Source of the DNA: Thiorhodospira sibirica ATCC 700588
GTDB taxonomy: Bacteria > Pseudomonadota > Gammaproteobacteria > Ectothiorhodospirales > Ectothiorhodospiraceae
NCBI RefSeq assembly: GCF_000227725.2
Contig: NZ_MU255056.1
Span: forward strand, 859,312-919,936
Reading direction: 5' to 3'
DNA: 60,625 bases
Shown piece after piece: positions 28,635-37,203 of this stretch. A program made the translations under genes and the position numbers. Below the pieces are notes generated by a model. It did no database searches and had not been told where the DNA came from. It was given only the letters and a program-made list of their open reading frames with translations. Position 1 is the stretch's first letter; the number at the start of each line of letters is the position of its first letter.

Positions 28635-29849
28635 TCAGTTAACCAACTGGTTCAACTCAAAAATAGGCAACAAAATCGCCAGCACAATGATCAGCACAAT
28701 GGCCCCCATGAGTAGAATCAACAGCGGTTCCAGAATCCCCATCAGCATCGCAATGCGGGTTTCCAGCTCACGCTCCTGGTTGATGGCGGCACGCTCCAGC
28801 ATGGAATCCAGCGCGCCGCTGGACTCACCGCTGCGGATTAAATGCACGGTCATGGGCGGAAACTGCTGACTGCGTTCCAAGGCCGCACCAATGCCCGAGC
28901 CTTCGCGCACCCGCCGGGCGGCCTCTTCGACCGCAGCGCGCATCGGCAGATTGGCAATCACCTGCGCAGCAATTCGCAAAGCCTCAAGCACCGCCACCCC
29001 ACTGGCCGATAAAATCGCCAGGGTACGGGCAAAGCGGGCGGTGTTAATGCCACGGGTCAGCCGACCCAACAAGGGCAGGCGCAACAAAAAAGCATGGGCG
29101 GCATATTGAGGGGCGGGGCGGCGCAACAGCCAGGCCCCCAGACTGCCCACAAAAATCACCCCTAGCAACAGCGCCAGGCCATGTTCACGCAGGCCATCAC
29201 TGAGCGCAATCAGGGTGCGGGTCAGCCACGGCAGTTCCTGCCCGATGCCGGCAAAGACCTGCACGACCTCAGGCACCACATAGGTCAGCAAGGCCATGGT
29301 TACGCCCAGGGCCATCAAGGTCAGCAAGGTCGGATAAAACAGCGCCAGCTGAATTTTCTGGCGCATCTGCTGGCGGTTTTCGGCGTAATCGGCGAGACGT
29401 TCCAGCACCACATCCAGATGCCCGGATTGCTCGCCAGCGGCCACCGTGGTGCGATAAATATCGGGAAAAACATGGGGAAAATCGGCCAGCCCCTGCGCCA
29501 GGCTGTGACCTTCCATAACCTTGGTGCGCACCGCCAGCAAGAGATTACGAATACGAGGTTTTTCACTTTGCCGGGCCACCGTGCCCAGCGATTCTTCTAA
29601 AGGCAGCCCGGAACGCACCAAGGTGGCTAACTGCCGGGTCAATAAAGCCAGATCCATGGCATTGATCCCCCGCCGCAGACCGGGACGGCTCAGACGCCGC
29701 CGCTCGCGGTTGTGTACTGCCTCAACCGTTAGCGGAATCAGCCCTTTATCGCGCAGCTGCTGACGAATCTGCCGAGGGGTATCGCCCTCACAGACACCGC
29801 GTACCTTGGAACCACTGGGTTTTAAGGCGAGGTATTCAAACGCCGGCAT
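28635..29849 (-). CDS. gspF: Type II secretion/pilus inner-membrane protein GspF
   Basis: Polytopic platform protein of type II secretion, 404 residues. Two homologous T2SSF domains (about residues 70-195 and 275-395) share RQLATLVRSGLPLEESL and RTLAILSASGVAVLEAL, with hydrophobic segments near 170-190, 220-240 and 375-400. The N-terminal FEYLALKPSGSKVRG is the family start. It is alone here; the pilin-like gene at 15.3 kb may be part of the same dispersed system. PilC of type IV pili is the alternative; the short N-terminus favours GspF. Confidence 0.85.
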   Translation of the reverse strand: MPAFEYLALKPSGSKVRGVCEGDTPRQIRQQLRDKGLIPLTVEAVHNRERRRLSRPGLRRGINAMDLALLTRQLATLVRSGLPLEESLGTVARQSEKPRIRNLLLAVRTKVMEGHSLAQGLADFPHVFPDIYRTTVAAGEQSGHLDVVLERLADYAENRQQMRQKIQLALFYPTLLTLMALGVTMALLTYVVPEVVQVFAGIGQELPWLTRTLIALSDGLREHGLALLLGVIFVGSLGAWLLRRPAPQYAAHAFLLRLPLLGRLTRGINTARFARTLAILSASGVAVLEALRIAAQVIANLPMRAAVEEAARRVREGSGIGAALERSQQFPPMTVHLIRSGESSGALDSMLERAAINQERELETRIAMLMGILEPLLILLMGAIVLIIVLAILLPIFELNQLVN

Positions 29850-29884
29850 AACAGGGGCCTGAAGCGAAGGGCAAAGGAAAGGAC

Positions 29885-30805
29885 CTAATAGGCCGAAACC
29901 GGTTGAATGTAGGCAATGGGTGCAGGCTCAGCCCCGCCACGGGTGTCAAAACTGACCAGCTCCCAGGCATCTTCTTGGGCGAGCAAGGTGCGTATCAGTT
30001 GATTATTCAGTGCATGGCCGGATTTATAGCCCTGAAAGGCGCCAATCAAGGTATGACCCAGCAGATACAGATCACCGATGGCATCCAGAATCTTGTGCTT
30101 GACCAGCTCATCTTCATAACGCAAACCATCTTCGTTAAGAATGCGAAACTCATCCAGCACCACGGCATTGTCCAGACTTCCGCCTAAGGCCAACTGATTT
30201 TTGCGCAGGCTCTCGATATCGCGCATAAAACCAAAGGTGCGCGCCCGGCTGACTTCCTTGACAAAAGAGGTGGTGGAAAAATCCAGCTCGGCGCTTTGCG
30301 TGCCCCGATGAAACAAGGGATGCTGAAAATCGATGGAAAAGCCCACCTTGAAGCCATTAAACGGCTCCAGACACGCCCATTTATCGCCACTTTCCACTTT
30401 CACCCGGCGCTTGATGCGAATAAATTGCTTTGGCGCGTTTTGTTCCACGATGCCTGCCGACTGAATCAGGAAAACAAAGGGACCGGCGCTACCATCCATG
30501 ATCGGTACCTCCGGCGCGCTGACATCGACATACACATTATCAATGCCCAGCCCGGCAATCGCGGATAACAGATGCTCCACCGTGGAAATGCGCACCCCGT
30601 CTTTGATCAATGAGGTGGATAAGCGCGTATCGCCGACATGTTCGGGACAGGCCTTGATGGCCACCGGCGGATCCAGATCAACCCGTCGGAACACAACCCC
30701 GGTATTGACCGGCGCAGGGCTTAGACCCAAGTAAATCTTTTCTCCGGTATGTAGACCAACGCCGGTGGCACGGATGGTAATTTTCAGGGTGCGTTGCCGA
30801 ATCAA
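29885..30805 (-). CDS. lpxC: UDP-3-O-acyl-N-acetylglucosamine deacetylase
   Basis: Committed zinc-dependent step of lipid A synthesis. 306 residues. Zinc ligands are in [10 protein letters not shown], and in [10 protein letters not shown] (His and Asp); the catalytic GHALNNQL histidine is present. Start is TTG at 30805 in GATCTTTGATTCGG, with GAGG upstream, matching the conserved MIRQRTLK start. With lpxB, gnnA/B and gmhB it makes the window rich in envelope genes, though lpxC is in its own unit next to gspF. Confidence 0.95.
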   Translation of the reverse strand: MIRQRTLKITIRATGVGLHTGEKIYLGLSPAPVNTGVVFRRVDLDPPVAIKACPEHVGDTRLSTSLIKDGVRISTVEHLLSAIAGLGIDNVYVDVSAPEVPIMDGSAGPFVFLIQSAGIVEQNAPKQFIRIKRRVKVESGDKWACLEPFNGFKVGFSIDFQHPLFHRGTQSAELDFSTTSFVKEVSRARTFGFMRDIESLRKNQLALGGSLDNAVVLDEFRILNEDGLRYEDELVKHKILDAIGDLYLLGHTLIGAFQGYKSGHALNNQLIRTLLAQEDAWELVSFDTRGGAEPAPIAYIQPVSAY

Positions 30806-31492
30806 AGATCAGTCCTCTTGGTAGGGGCAATGTGTGCGTATATCGGTTCAAAAAATATCAACGATTACAGGCGCGGTTTTGACCGCAGATGAGCGCAAAA
30901 AATTCAAGGCCTGGATATCATAAAACAACATATCATTTATGATGTGATATCTATTTAAAAATAGATATCAAGAAAACTTCATCAGGAATTACAAAATGCG
31001 GGCAAGCAGGAAGACCCGAACGCAGCGGTTCAATGATTTTCCATGCTGTGTCTGTTAGCCTGCAGTGTTTTGCTGCTCCGCTGTTTTCGGGAAGGTCAGC
31101 GTTCAACCCAGGCGTAGGGTAAAGCTCACAAGCTCCACCCCTGGGCAGAGATCCTTGACCAACAGAGAAATGACCGGCTGGAATATACCATAACCCGGAT
31201 AGTGGCGGCATCTTCCAGATACCGCAGGGCGAATGCAAGAGGCATCCCCAGGTGGCAGCGAGCGAAATAGGACGGCAACCATCGCCACCTTTTGCAAAGA
31301 ATGAAGCCACCCCACGAATTTCCAAAAACTGGAATGGCTTTAATGAAAAACCCCACGCGCCGACAGAGTCTGCTGATATTTTTACTATTTTGTCTGGGTA
31401 TTGCTGCGCTGAGTGTCATCAGCCTGCACTATAGCTATCAACCGTTAAGGGGTAATGCCGGGCACTCATTGCGTCATGGCGGCGGATTTGCT
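30806..31492. other. Long intergenic region with no clear gene
   Basis: The lpxC side is A+T-rich with the palindrome at 30945-30970. A minus-strand frame (124 codons, 30951-31325) contains LTDTAWKIIEPL, faintly like the start of IS5-type transposases, so an IS remnant is possible but unproved. On the plus strand an ATG at 31343 begins a hydrophobic signal-anchor-like segment (RRQSLLIFLLFCLGIAALSV) but then runs antisense into yciO, so it is probably a truncated membrane-protein start or chance. Confidence 0.4.
30945..30970. repeat. Perfect A+T-rich inverted repeat
   Basis: TGATATCTATTT and AAATAGATATCA are perfect inverted copies around a two-base centre. It could be an operator or part of a decayed mobile element. 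It is 140 bases upstream of the lpxC start, on the side from which lpxC is transcribed. Confidence 0.7.
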
Positions 31493-32119
31493 TTAGTCCA
31501 GTTCCAGCCAGTCTACCTGTCCTTTGCCCTGGCGGATGACGTCGGGAACCTCGCCCACAAGGTCTATCACGGTCGTTGGTTCGACCCCGCATCCCCCGCC
31601 GTCAATGATCAGTTCCACTTGCGTCCCCAGACGTTCTTTGAATTCGTAGGGTTCGATCAACGGGAGGTCGTCATGCGGCAATTTCAGGGTGCTGCTGCTG
31701 ATGGGTTGACCGAGAGCGTCGAGCAGGGCCAGCGTGATCGGGTTGTCGGGAATCCGCAGACCGACAGTTTTGCGCTTGGGGTGTTGCAGGCGGCGCGGAA
31801 CTTCGTGAGTGGCTTTGAGCAGGAAGGTATATGGCCCAGGGGTGAGGGCTTTAAGCAACCGGTAGGCGCTGTTGGTGACTTTGGCATAGGTCGAGATTTC
31901 GGATAAATCACGACATACCAAGGTAAAATGATGGCTGTCGTTGAGCTGGCGCAGGCGGCGGATGCGTTCCATGCCGGCCTTGTTGCCAATGGCGCAGCCC
32001 AGGGCGTAGCTGGAGTCGGTGGGGTAGGCAATGATCCCGCCAGCGTTGATGACCTCTACGGCCTGTTGAATCAGGCGGGCCTGTGGGGTGATCGGATGGA
32101 TTTCAATCAAACGGCTCAT
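31493..32119 (-). CDS. yciO: YciO-type Sua5/TsaC-family protein
   Basis: 208 residues of the YrdC/Sua5 fold: GGIIAYPTDSSYALGCAIG near the N-terminus, then IRRLRQLNDSHHFTLVCRD and SEISTYAKV, which are YciO rather than TsaC features, and EPTTVIDLVGEVP near the end. The family binds ATP and RNA; TsaC makes threonylcarbamoyl-AMP for tRNA t6A, and YciO has been linked to the same chemistry with lower efficiency. The ATG at 32119 is preferred. It lies 80 bases after gmhB. Confidence 0.85.
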   Translation of the reverse strand: MSRLIEIHPITPQARLIQQAVEVINAGGIIAYPTDSSYALGCAIGNKAGMERIRRLRQLNDSHHFTLVCRDLSEISTYAKVTNSAYRLLKALTPGPYTFLLKATHEVPRRLQHPKRKTVGLRIPDNPITLALLDALGQPISSSTLKLPHDDLPLIEPYEFKERLGTQVELIIDGGGCGVEPTTVIDLVGEVPDVIRQGKGQVDWLELD

Positions 32120-32199
32120 GGGTATGCAATCAATCGTAGGGTTTATCGGCAGAACCTGCGGTGTGCCGTGACAGGGTGGCCTGACTGTATTGTTTAGGC

Positions 32200-32862
32200 C
32201 TATGGAACGCCGCTCACCAAAGCGGCATGAAGGAGCTCATCCGCCACAGCAGCCAGATCATCAAAGACGCGGGCGGAGCGCCGAGTTGTACTCGGTTCGT
32301 CGGGACACGGATTAAAAACCAGCCGAGTACAACTCGGCGCTCCACCTAGACGCGCTAAGGTCTGCTGGCCTTTGCCGGTGCGTACCAGAATCGGCTGGCA
32401 GTGCATGGCGGCCGCACATTGCAGATCCCGCAGGGCATCGCCAACCGCCGCCACGCCGTGCAGATTCACCGCAAAGTGGGCCTGAATCTGCTCAAACAGG
32501 CCGGGTAGCGGCTTGCGACAGCGACATCCCGTCTGTGGCCCGTGCGGACAATAAAAAATACCCGCAATCTGGCCGCCCATTGTAGCAATCATTTGTTGCA
32601 GCGTGGCATGTATTTCATGCAAGGTATGCAGGGATAGCAGGCCACGGGCCACTCCGGACTGATTGGTGGCAATCACCACGCGAAAGCCGGCCTGTGATAA
32701 GCGCACGATGGCCTCAAGGCTTCCAGGGATCGGCACCCATTCGGCCACGGACTTGATATAGGCATCGGAATCATGATTGATCACGCCATCCCGGTCCAAA
32801 ATCACCAGCCGGGCGGGGTGTGCGGTCAATGCGGGGAGGGGCGTGCGTACAACGGCGGTCAT
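32200..32862 (-). CDS. gmhB: D-glycero-beta-D-manno-heptose-1,7-bisphosphate 7-phosphatase, with an inserted palindromic element
   Basis: HAD phosphatase that dephosphorylates heptose bisphosphate for the LPS core. The nucleophile motif is VILDRDGVINHDSDA, then ATNQSGVARG, the zinc loop CPHGPQTGCRCRKP and GDALRDLQCAA. Start is probably the ATG at 32862 (220 residues); the frame extends 18 codons upstream. The C-terminal region is unusual: between LARLG and ARVFDDLAAV a 23-residue segment (GAPSCTRLVFNPCPDEPSTT followed by RRS) is encoded exactly by the palindromic repeat at 32275-32343. Without it the length would be about 197. The last codons and stop come from a second repeat module at 32201-32232. 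The core catalytic domain is intact. Confidence 0.85.
   Translation of the reverse strand: MTAVVRTPLPALTAHPARLVILDRDGVINHDSDAYIKSVAEWVPIPGSLEAIVRLSQAGFRVVIATNQSGVARGLLSLHTLHEIHATLQQMIATMGGQIAGIFYCPHGPQTGCRCRKPLPGLFEQIQAHFAVNLHGVAAVGDALRDLQCAAAMHCQPILVRTGKGQQTLARLGGAPSCTRLVFNPCPDEPSTTRRSARVFDDLAAVADELLHAALVSGVP
32201..32232. repeat. Repeat module 2, overlapping the gmhB 3' end
   Basis: TATGGAACGCCGCTCACC then AAAGCGGCATGAAG. Close copies lie at 34043-34074 and 46591-46622 and a diverged one at 8123. The copy encodes the final HAALVSGVP and stop of gmhB on the minus strand. Confidence 0.85.
32275..32343. repeat. Palindromic element inserted in frame inside gmhB
   Basis: Two perfect 21-base inverted arms (32275-32295 and 32323-32343) flank a 27-base loop; total 69 bases, exactly 23 codons. 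Each arm is itself near-palindromic (CCGAGT-TGT-ACTCGG). The arms match those of the intergenic copy at 8096-8205. No stop is introduced in the gmhB frame. Confidence 0.9.
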
Positions 32863-32972
32863 TGCGGTATACTTTTGAGTCTTTGGATAATCCGGTTTTC
32901 TTGGCGTACGGTACATGAACGCAATCGCGTCTGGCCGTGCGTTTCACTTTTTACTGAATCTGTGAGGTTTAC

Positions 32973-34028
32973 ATGCAGTTTAACACGTCACGGGTATTAC
33001 ACCGCGAAGTCGCCCTGGATACCGTGTATAGCATTGCCCTAAGCCCGGATGCGCGCATCGCGGCAACCGGTAGCTGGGATCATCACGTCAAACTGTGGGA
33101 CCTGCAAAACGGTGGCCTGCTGCATGACATTCCGGCGCACACGGATCGGGTGTATATCGTTGCCTTCAGTCCCGATGGAACATTGCTGGCCTCGGGTAGC
33201 ACCGATACCACAGTGCGCATGTGGGATGTCGCCACCGGGCAGGAGCGCTGGTCAGGCAGTGCCCACACCAGCCTGGTTTACGGTGTCAGTTTCAGCCCGG
33301 ATGGCACCTTGCTGGCCTCGGGCAGCGAAGACGGCAGCATTTGCATTTGGGACGTGGCCACGGGTGAGCGCGTGCATTTTCTCGAAGATGCGCATCCGCA
33401 ATATATCAAAAGTGTTGCTTTCAGCCCGGACGGTACGCAACTGGCCGCCGGCAGCCGTGATTGCACCGTATCGTTTTGGGATGTGGCCAGCGGCGAGGAA
33501 ACCGGCTCGCGCATGGGGGTTGATACCAACGGGATTAACGGGATTCTCTACAGCCAGGATGGCGCTGATCTGTTGATCAGCAACGTCGATGGCAGTGTGG
33601 GCGTGTGGGATCTCACCAGCCGTAGTCTGAAGCGGGAAATGGTCAAACATACCTACCCCTCCTGGTCAGCCATCTACACCCCGGACAGTCGCTATATCAT
33701 CTCTGGCAGTGCCGATAAGACCATTATTGTCTGGGACGCGCACAGCGGTCAGCCTTTGCAACAGTTCGAGGCTCATGCCAAAGATGTCTATGGCGTAGCC
33801 TTGAGTCAGGATATGCGTTTTTTGATCTCTGGCGGAGCGGATCGTTTTCTGCGCCTGTGGTGTCTGGATGTCGATGAGGCGCAATGGCAGACACTGCAAA
33901 CGGCCTGGCAGGCCCAGGAGGCCACCGAGCAGGCCCGCTTGCAGGCCAATGCGCAGGCGGACAAAGACAGCACCCAGCACAGCGGCGGCTTGCTGGGCAA
34001 GGTGCTGGGATGGTTTAAAAAATCCTGA
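32973..34028 (+). CDS. Seven-bladed WD40 repeat protein
   Basis: 351 residues, with seven WD40 blades over about residues 8-300: the blade ends read VKLWDLQN, VRMWDVAT, ICIWDVAT, VSFWDVAS, VGVWDLTS, IIVWDAHS and LRLWCLDV. Blades 2-4 are very alike (VAFSPDGTLLASGS), so they are recent duplications. After the propeller comes a linker rich in Ala/Gln and a C-terminal GGLLGKVLGWFKKS that could be an amphipathic helix. There is no signal peptide, so it is probably cytoplasmic and acts as a scaffold; partner unknown. It lies just upstream of the FeS subunit gene. Confidence 0.8.
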   Translation: MQFNTSRVLHREVALDTVYSIALSPDARIAATGSWDHHVKLWDLQNGGLLHDIPAHTDRVYIVAFSPDGTLLASGSTDTTVRMWDVATGQERWSGSAHTSLVYGVSFSPDGTLLASGSEDGSICIWDVATGERVHFLEDAHPQYIKSVAFSPDGTQLAAGSRDCTVSFWDVASGEETGSRMGVDTNGINGILYSQDGADLLISNVDGSVGVWDLTSRSLKREMVKHTYPSWSAIYTPDSRYIISGSADKTIIVWDAHSGQPLQQFEAHAKDVYGVALSQDMRFLISGGADRFLRLWCLDVDEAQWQTLQTAWQAQEATEQARLQANAQADKDSTQHSGGLLGKVLGWFKKS

Positions 34029-34042
34029 GTGTCGCCTTGGGC

Positions 34043-34074
34043 TATGGAACGCCGCGCACCCGAGCGGCATGAAG
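34043..34074. repeat. Repeat module 2 between the WD40 and FeS genes
   Basis: TATGGAACGCCGCGCACC then CGAGCGGCATGAAG, the same module as at 32201 and 46591. It lies 14 bases after the WD40 stop. Confidence 0.8.
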
Positions 34075-34189
34075 ACGCAAGGCGGCGCACTGACGCACTT
34101 CGATCCGTGCTTGGGTTCAGGCGCTGCGCCGCTCAAGTCATGACTTGACCTTCGGCGCCTCGGCGCTGACTGATTGTGAGGATACACCG

Positions 34190-34885
34190 ATGCAACTTGG
34201 GCTGGTGATTGATCTGGATACCTGCGTGGGCTGTCATGCCTGTGCGCTGGCCTGTAAACAATGGAACACCTCCGGCGCTACCGGGCCGCTGACCGATGAT
34301 GCACCCTACGGTGCCGATCCCAGCGGAGTCTGGTTTAACCGCGTGCGTCACTATGAGCTTGATCGCTTCCCGCATAACAAAACCATCAATTTGCCGATGT
34401 CGTGTATGCACTGTGAACAGCCCGACTGTGTGCAGGTGTGCCCTACCGGGGCTTCTTACAAGCGTGCCGAGGATGGCATTGTGCTGGTGGATCAAGATAA
34501 GTGTATGGGCTGCAATTACTGCGCCTGGGCCTGTCCCTATGGGGCGCGGGAGCTGGATCGGGTCGATGGGGTGATGAAAAAATGCACCCTGTGCATTGAC
34601 CGCATCTATGACGCCGCCCTGCCAGAGCTGGATCGCCAGCCGGCCTGCGTCATCACCTGTCCGGCCCATGCCCGTCATTATGGTGATCTCAGCGAGCCGG
34701 ATAGCCTGGTCAGCCGTCTGGTGCGGGAACGCGCCGGGCAAAAGCTGATGCCAGAACTGGGTTATCAGCCCAGCAACACCTACCTGCCGCCGCGCCTGGC
34801 GCCAGTCATCCCCATTGACGATGTGCGGGCGCACACACCGATTCAACAGGTCAGCGACTGGACGAACCGGGCGATTGCGCGCTAG
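34190..34885 (+). CDS. Four-cluster ferredoxin subunit of a molybdopterin oxidoreductase (DmsB/NrfC/SoeB type)
   Basis: From the ATG at 34190 (GAGG at 34178-34181) it has 231 residues. Cysteine groups for four [4Fe-4S] clusters are clear: CVGCHACALACK, CMHCEQPDCVQVCPTG, CMGCNYCAWACPYG and CTLCIDRIYD with CVITCP. This type carries electrons between a molybdopterin catalytic subunit and a membrane anchor. The short C-terminus resembles SoeB, the sulfite dehydrogenase subunit of purple sulfur bacteria, but no catalytic (SoeA) or anchor (SoeC) gene is adjacent. Its partner must be elsewhere, or the gene is a stray duplicate. No Tat signal is seen, so it would face the cytoplasm. Confidence 0.75.
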   Translation: MQLGLVIDLDTCVGCHACALACKQWNTSGATGPLTDDAPYGADPSGVWFNRVRHYELDRFPHNKTINLPMSCMHCEQPDCVQVCPTGASYKRAEDGIVLVDQDKCMGCNYCAWACPYGARELDRVDGVMKKCTLCIDRIYDAALPELDRQPACVITCPAHARHYGDLSEPDSLVSRLVRERAGQKLMPELGYQPSNTYLPPRLAPVIPIDDVRAHTPIQQVSDWTNRAIAR

Positions 34886-34940
34886 GGTGTTGCCCTGCCT
34901 GAGCGCGCACTGCGCCTTATTCGGTCAGCGCCTATCCACC

Positions 34941-34968
34941 GCCATCAGGTATTTATTGGCCTGATGGC
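34941..34968. other. Nine-pair hairpin between the FeS gene and the receiver gene
   Basis: GCCATCAGG (34941-34949) and CCTGATGGC (34960-34968) pair perfectly with a ten-base loop. There is no T-run, so it is not a standard terminator; it may separate the FeS gene from the signalling cluster. Confidence 0.6.
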
Positions 34969-35079
34969 CAGATATATCCACCCACACTGACGGAGGAGCG
35001 GGACAGGACAGCGTGCCCCGGTATAACACGATGCGGCATGCTGCCCACACCTTGATGAAGCAGGGGCCCGTATACACGA

Positions 35080-35433
35080 ATGAAGATCCTGGTCGTTGAT
35101 GATGATCCCATTGCGGCGGAAATGATTGCTGCCATTTTAGAAGATGCCGGCCATGTCGTCATACAGGTCGGCAATGGCATGGAAGCCATCGAGGCGATTG
35201 AGTCGGCATCTGCCTTTGATCTGATTATTTCGGACATGAATATGCCGTTAATCAGCGGGATAGAGCTATTTCATACCCTGCAAAGTCAGGGTATTGACAC
35301 CCCCTTTATGTTGTTGACCGGCGATGATCCAACCGCCCTCAAAGACAGCGAGCCGGGCTTGAGTGATTGTCTTAAAAAGGATTTTGATCTGGATGTTACC
35401 TTGATACAATCCCTGGAGCGTCTTTTCCTATGA
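35080..35433 (+). CDS. Single-domain response regulator (CheY-like)
   Basis: 117 residues, only a receiver domain: ILVVDDDPIAAEM (acidic pocket), LIISDMNMPLISG with the phosphoacceptor aspartate, MLLTGDDP, and a C-terminal lysine region (LKKDF). It starts the five-gene signalling cluster and is 16 bases from the Hpt-GGDEF gene. It lacks an output domain, so it would act by docking, probably on a partner in the cluster or on flagellar/other targets. Confidence 0.85.
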   Translation: MKILVVDDDPIAAEMIAAILEDAGHVVIQVGNGMEAIEAIESASAFDLIISDMNMPLISGIELFHTLQSQGIDTPFMLLTGDDPTALKDSEPGLSDCLKKDFDLDVTLIQSLERLFL

Positions 35434-35449
35434 TTCTCAGGTATCCGGT

Positions 35450-37201
35450 GTGAACAGCCCCTCAACCGTACAAAAGTCCCCGTTACTACGCGACAAAGTC
35501 AAGCAGTTACGGCGCACCTTCATCGAAGGTCTGCCCAGGACTTTGAGCGAAGCCCGTCAACTGTGTGCGCTGTTGACGCAAGCACCACACGCCACGCCGT
35601 CCCAGCCTGCCCGCGAACGCGATGCTTTAAGCGCGGATCTGTTTCGTTTATTTCATGGCATCAAAGGCACCTCGGCCTCGCTGGGCCTGATGCAGATCAG
35701 TCAGGAAGGCGGGATTGGCGAGCATCTGGTGCTGGATATCCAGCACTGCTGTGCGGAGGTTTTTGCAGCAACGGACGAGGCCATAGGTAGCAACGTCGAG
35801 GCGCTGTTGGCGTGTATTGCGCGCCTGGAGCGCCTGCAGCAGGAGCACGCAGAAGACGAAGATCATGGAGTAACGCGCCTGCCCAGCTTTGAGATTGAGA
35901 GCAAAAGCAGCTTTACCAACCAGAACAAAAAAAAGATTTACGTCTGTGACGATGATGAGTGGGACGCCCAGCAGCTCAGCGCACAGCTGGCCTGTTTTGG
36001 TTTTTCGGTGAGCGTGTTTACCACGCCTGAGGGGCTGCGGGCGGCGGTGCTGGCGGCGCAACCGGCAGCGGTGATCATGGATATTGTCTTTCCCAATGGG
36101 GCCGCCACCGGTACTGAGTTGATTGCCGCCCTGCGTCGGGAAATCCGCACCCCGCCGCCGGTGGTGTTTGTCTCGGCGCGCAATGATTTTGATGCCCGCC
36201 TGCGGGCGGTCAAGGCCGGAGGCGAGGCCTATTTTGTCAAGCCGCTTAAAGCCATCGATATTGTTGAAATTCTGGATTCACTAACCGCCAACCGTGAGCC
36301 GGAACCTTACCGCATTCTGGTGATTGACGATGAGGCCCAGGCAGCGGCGTACCATAGCTTCATCCTTGAGCAGGTGGGGATGCAAACGCGCATCCTCAAC
36401 GATACCAGCCTGATCTTGAGCACGCTTGCAGATTTCAAACCCGATCTGGTGTTGATGGATATGTACATGCCGATCTGTTCAGGGCGTGAACTGGCGCAAC
36501 TGATCCGCCAGGTACCCGAATTTGTCAGCCTGCCGATTGTGTTTTTATCCAGCGAGACCAACAAAAACAAGCAAACCTCGGCGCTGCGCGTCGGCGCTGA
36601 AGGCTTTCTGACCAAACCGATCCAGCCCGAGGATCTGGTCAATGCCGTCGCCATTCGCGCCGAACGTACCCGCACCCTGCAAGGATTGATGATCCGCGAT
36701 GGCCTGACCGGGCTGTTTAATCACTCGTTTATGTCGCAATATCTGGAAACGGCACTGGCCAATACCCGCCGTGACCACAAGCGCCTGTGCTTTGTGATGA
36801 TCGACGTGGATCTGTTCAAGCTGGTTAATGATACCTATGGCCATGCCGTGGGCGATCAGGTGCTGGTGGCCTTGGCGCGCTTGCTGCAGCAGCGCCTGCG
36901 CAATTCCGATACGGTGGGGCGCTATGGCGGCGAGGAATTTGTCGTGATCTTGCAAGATGCCAATGAAGACAGCGCCTTTAGCATCATCGATACCCTGCGC
37001 GAGGATTTTTCCAAGATCACCTTTCACGCCGATGAACACGAATTTTCCTGCTCGTTTAGCGCCGGGATTGCCTGTTTTCCGGATTCTTCCAGCAGCGATC
37101 AGCTGCGCGAAAACGCGGACCGGGCGCTTTATGAAGCCAAACGCACCGGACGCAACCGGGTTTTAATCGCAGACAATCAAAGCTTTAGACAGCAGGATTA
37201 G
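35450..37201 (+). CDS. Hpt-REC-REC-GGDEF diguanylate cyclase
   Basis: 583 residues. N-terminal Hpt domain with HGIKGTS (His69 as phosphoacceptor); two receiver domains at about 158-275 (YVCDDDEWDAQ, VIMDIVFPN) and about 283-400 (ILVIDDEAQAA, LVLMDMYMP); then a GGDEF domain with RYGGEEFVVIL. RNSD lies exactly five residues before GGEEF, the position of the inhibitory I-site, so c-di-GMP feedback is likely. It starts at GTG 35450, 16 bases after the receiver gene. Together with the downstream CheW genes and MCP it looks like the output enzyme of a Wsp-like pathway. Confidence 0.85.
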   Translation: MNSPSTVQKSPLLRDKVKQLRRTFIEGLPRTLSEARQLCALLTQAPHATPSQPARERDALSADLFRLFHGIKGTSASLGLMQISQEGGIGEHLVLDIQHCCAEVFAATDEAIGSNVEALLACIARLERLQQEHAEDEDHGVTRLPSFEIESKSSFTNQNKKKIYVCDDDEWDAQQLSAQLACFGFSVSVFTTPEGLRAAVLAAQPAAVIMDIVFPNGAATGTELIAALRREIRTPPPVVFVSARNDFDARLRAVKAGGEAYFVKPLKAIDIVEILDSLTANREPEPYRILVIDDEAQAAAYHSFILEQVGMQTRILNDTSLILSTLADFKPDLVLMDMYMPICSGRELAQLIRQVPEFVSLPIVFLSSETNKNKQTSALRVGAEGFLTKPIQPEDLVNAVAIRAERTRTLQGLMIRDGLTGLFNHSFMSQYLETALANTRRDHKRLCFVMIDVDLFKLVNDTYGHAVGDQVLVALARLLQQRLRNSDTVGRYGGEEFVVILQDANEDSAFSIIDTLREDFSKITFHADEHEFSCSFSAGIACFPDSSSSDQLRENADRALYEAKRTGRNRVLIADNQSFRQQD

Positions 37202-37203
37202 CC

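Noticed and set aside
30951-31325. Minus-strand frame with LTDTAWKIIEPL, faintly like an IS5 transposase start
   Set aside because: The match is short, lies in the middle of the frame, and no DDE motifs follow; kept only as a possible remnant.
31292-31906. Plus-strand 204-codon frame with a hydrophobic N-terminus
   Set aside because: Two thirds of it is antisense to yciO; the yciO frame is clearly the real gene.
34941-34968. Hairpin considered as an intrinsic terminator of the FeS gene
   Set aside because: It lacks the T-run after the stem; kept only as a structural feature.
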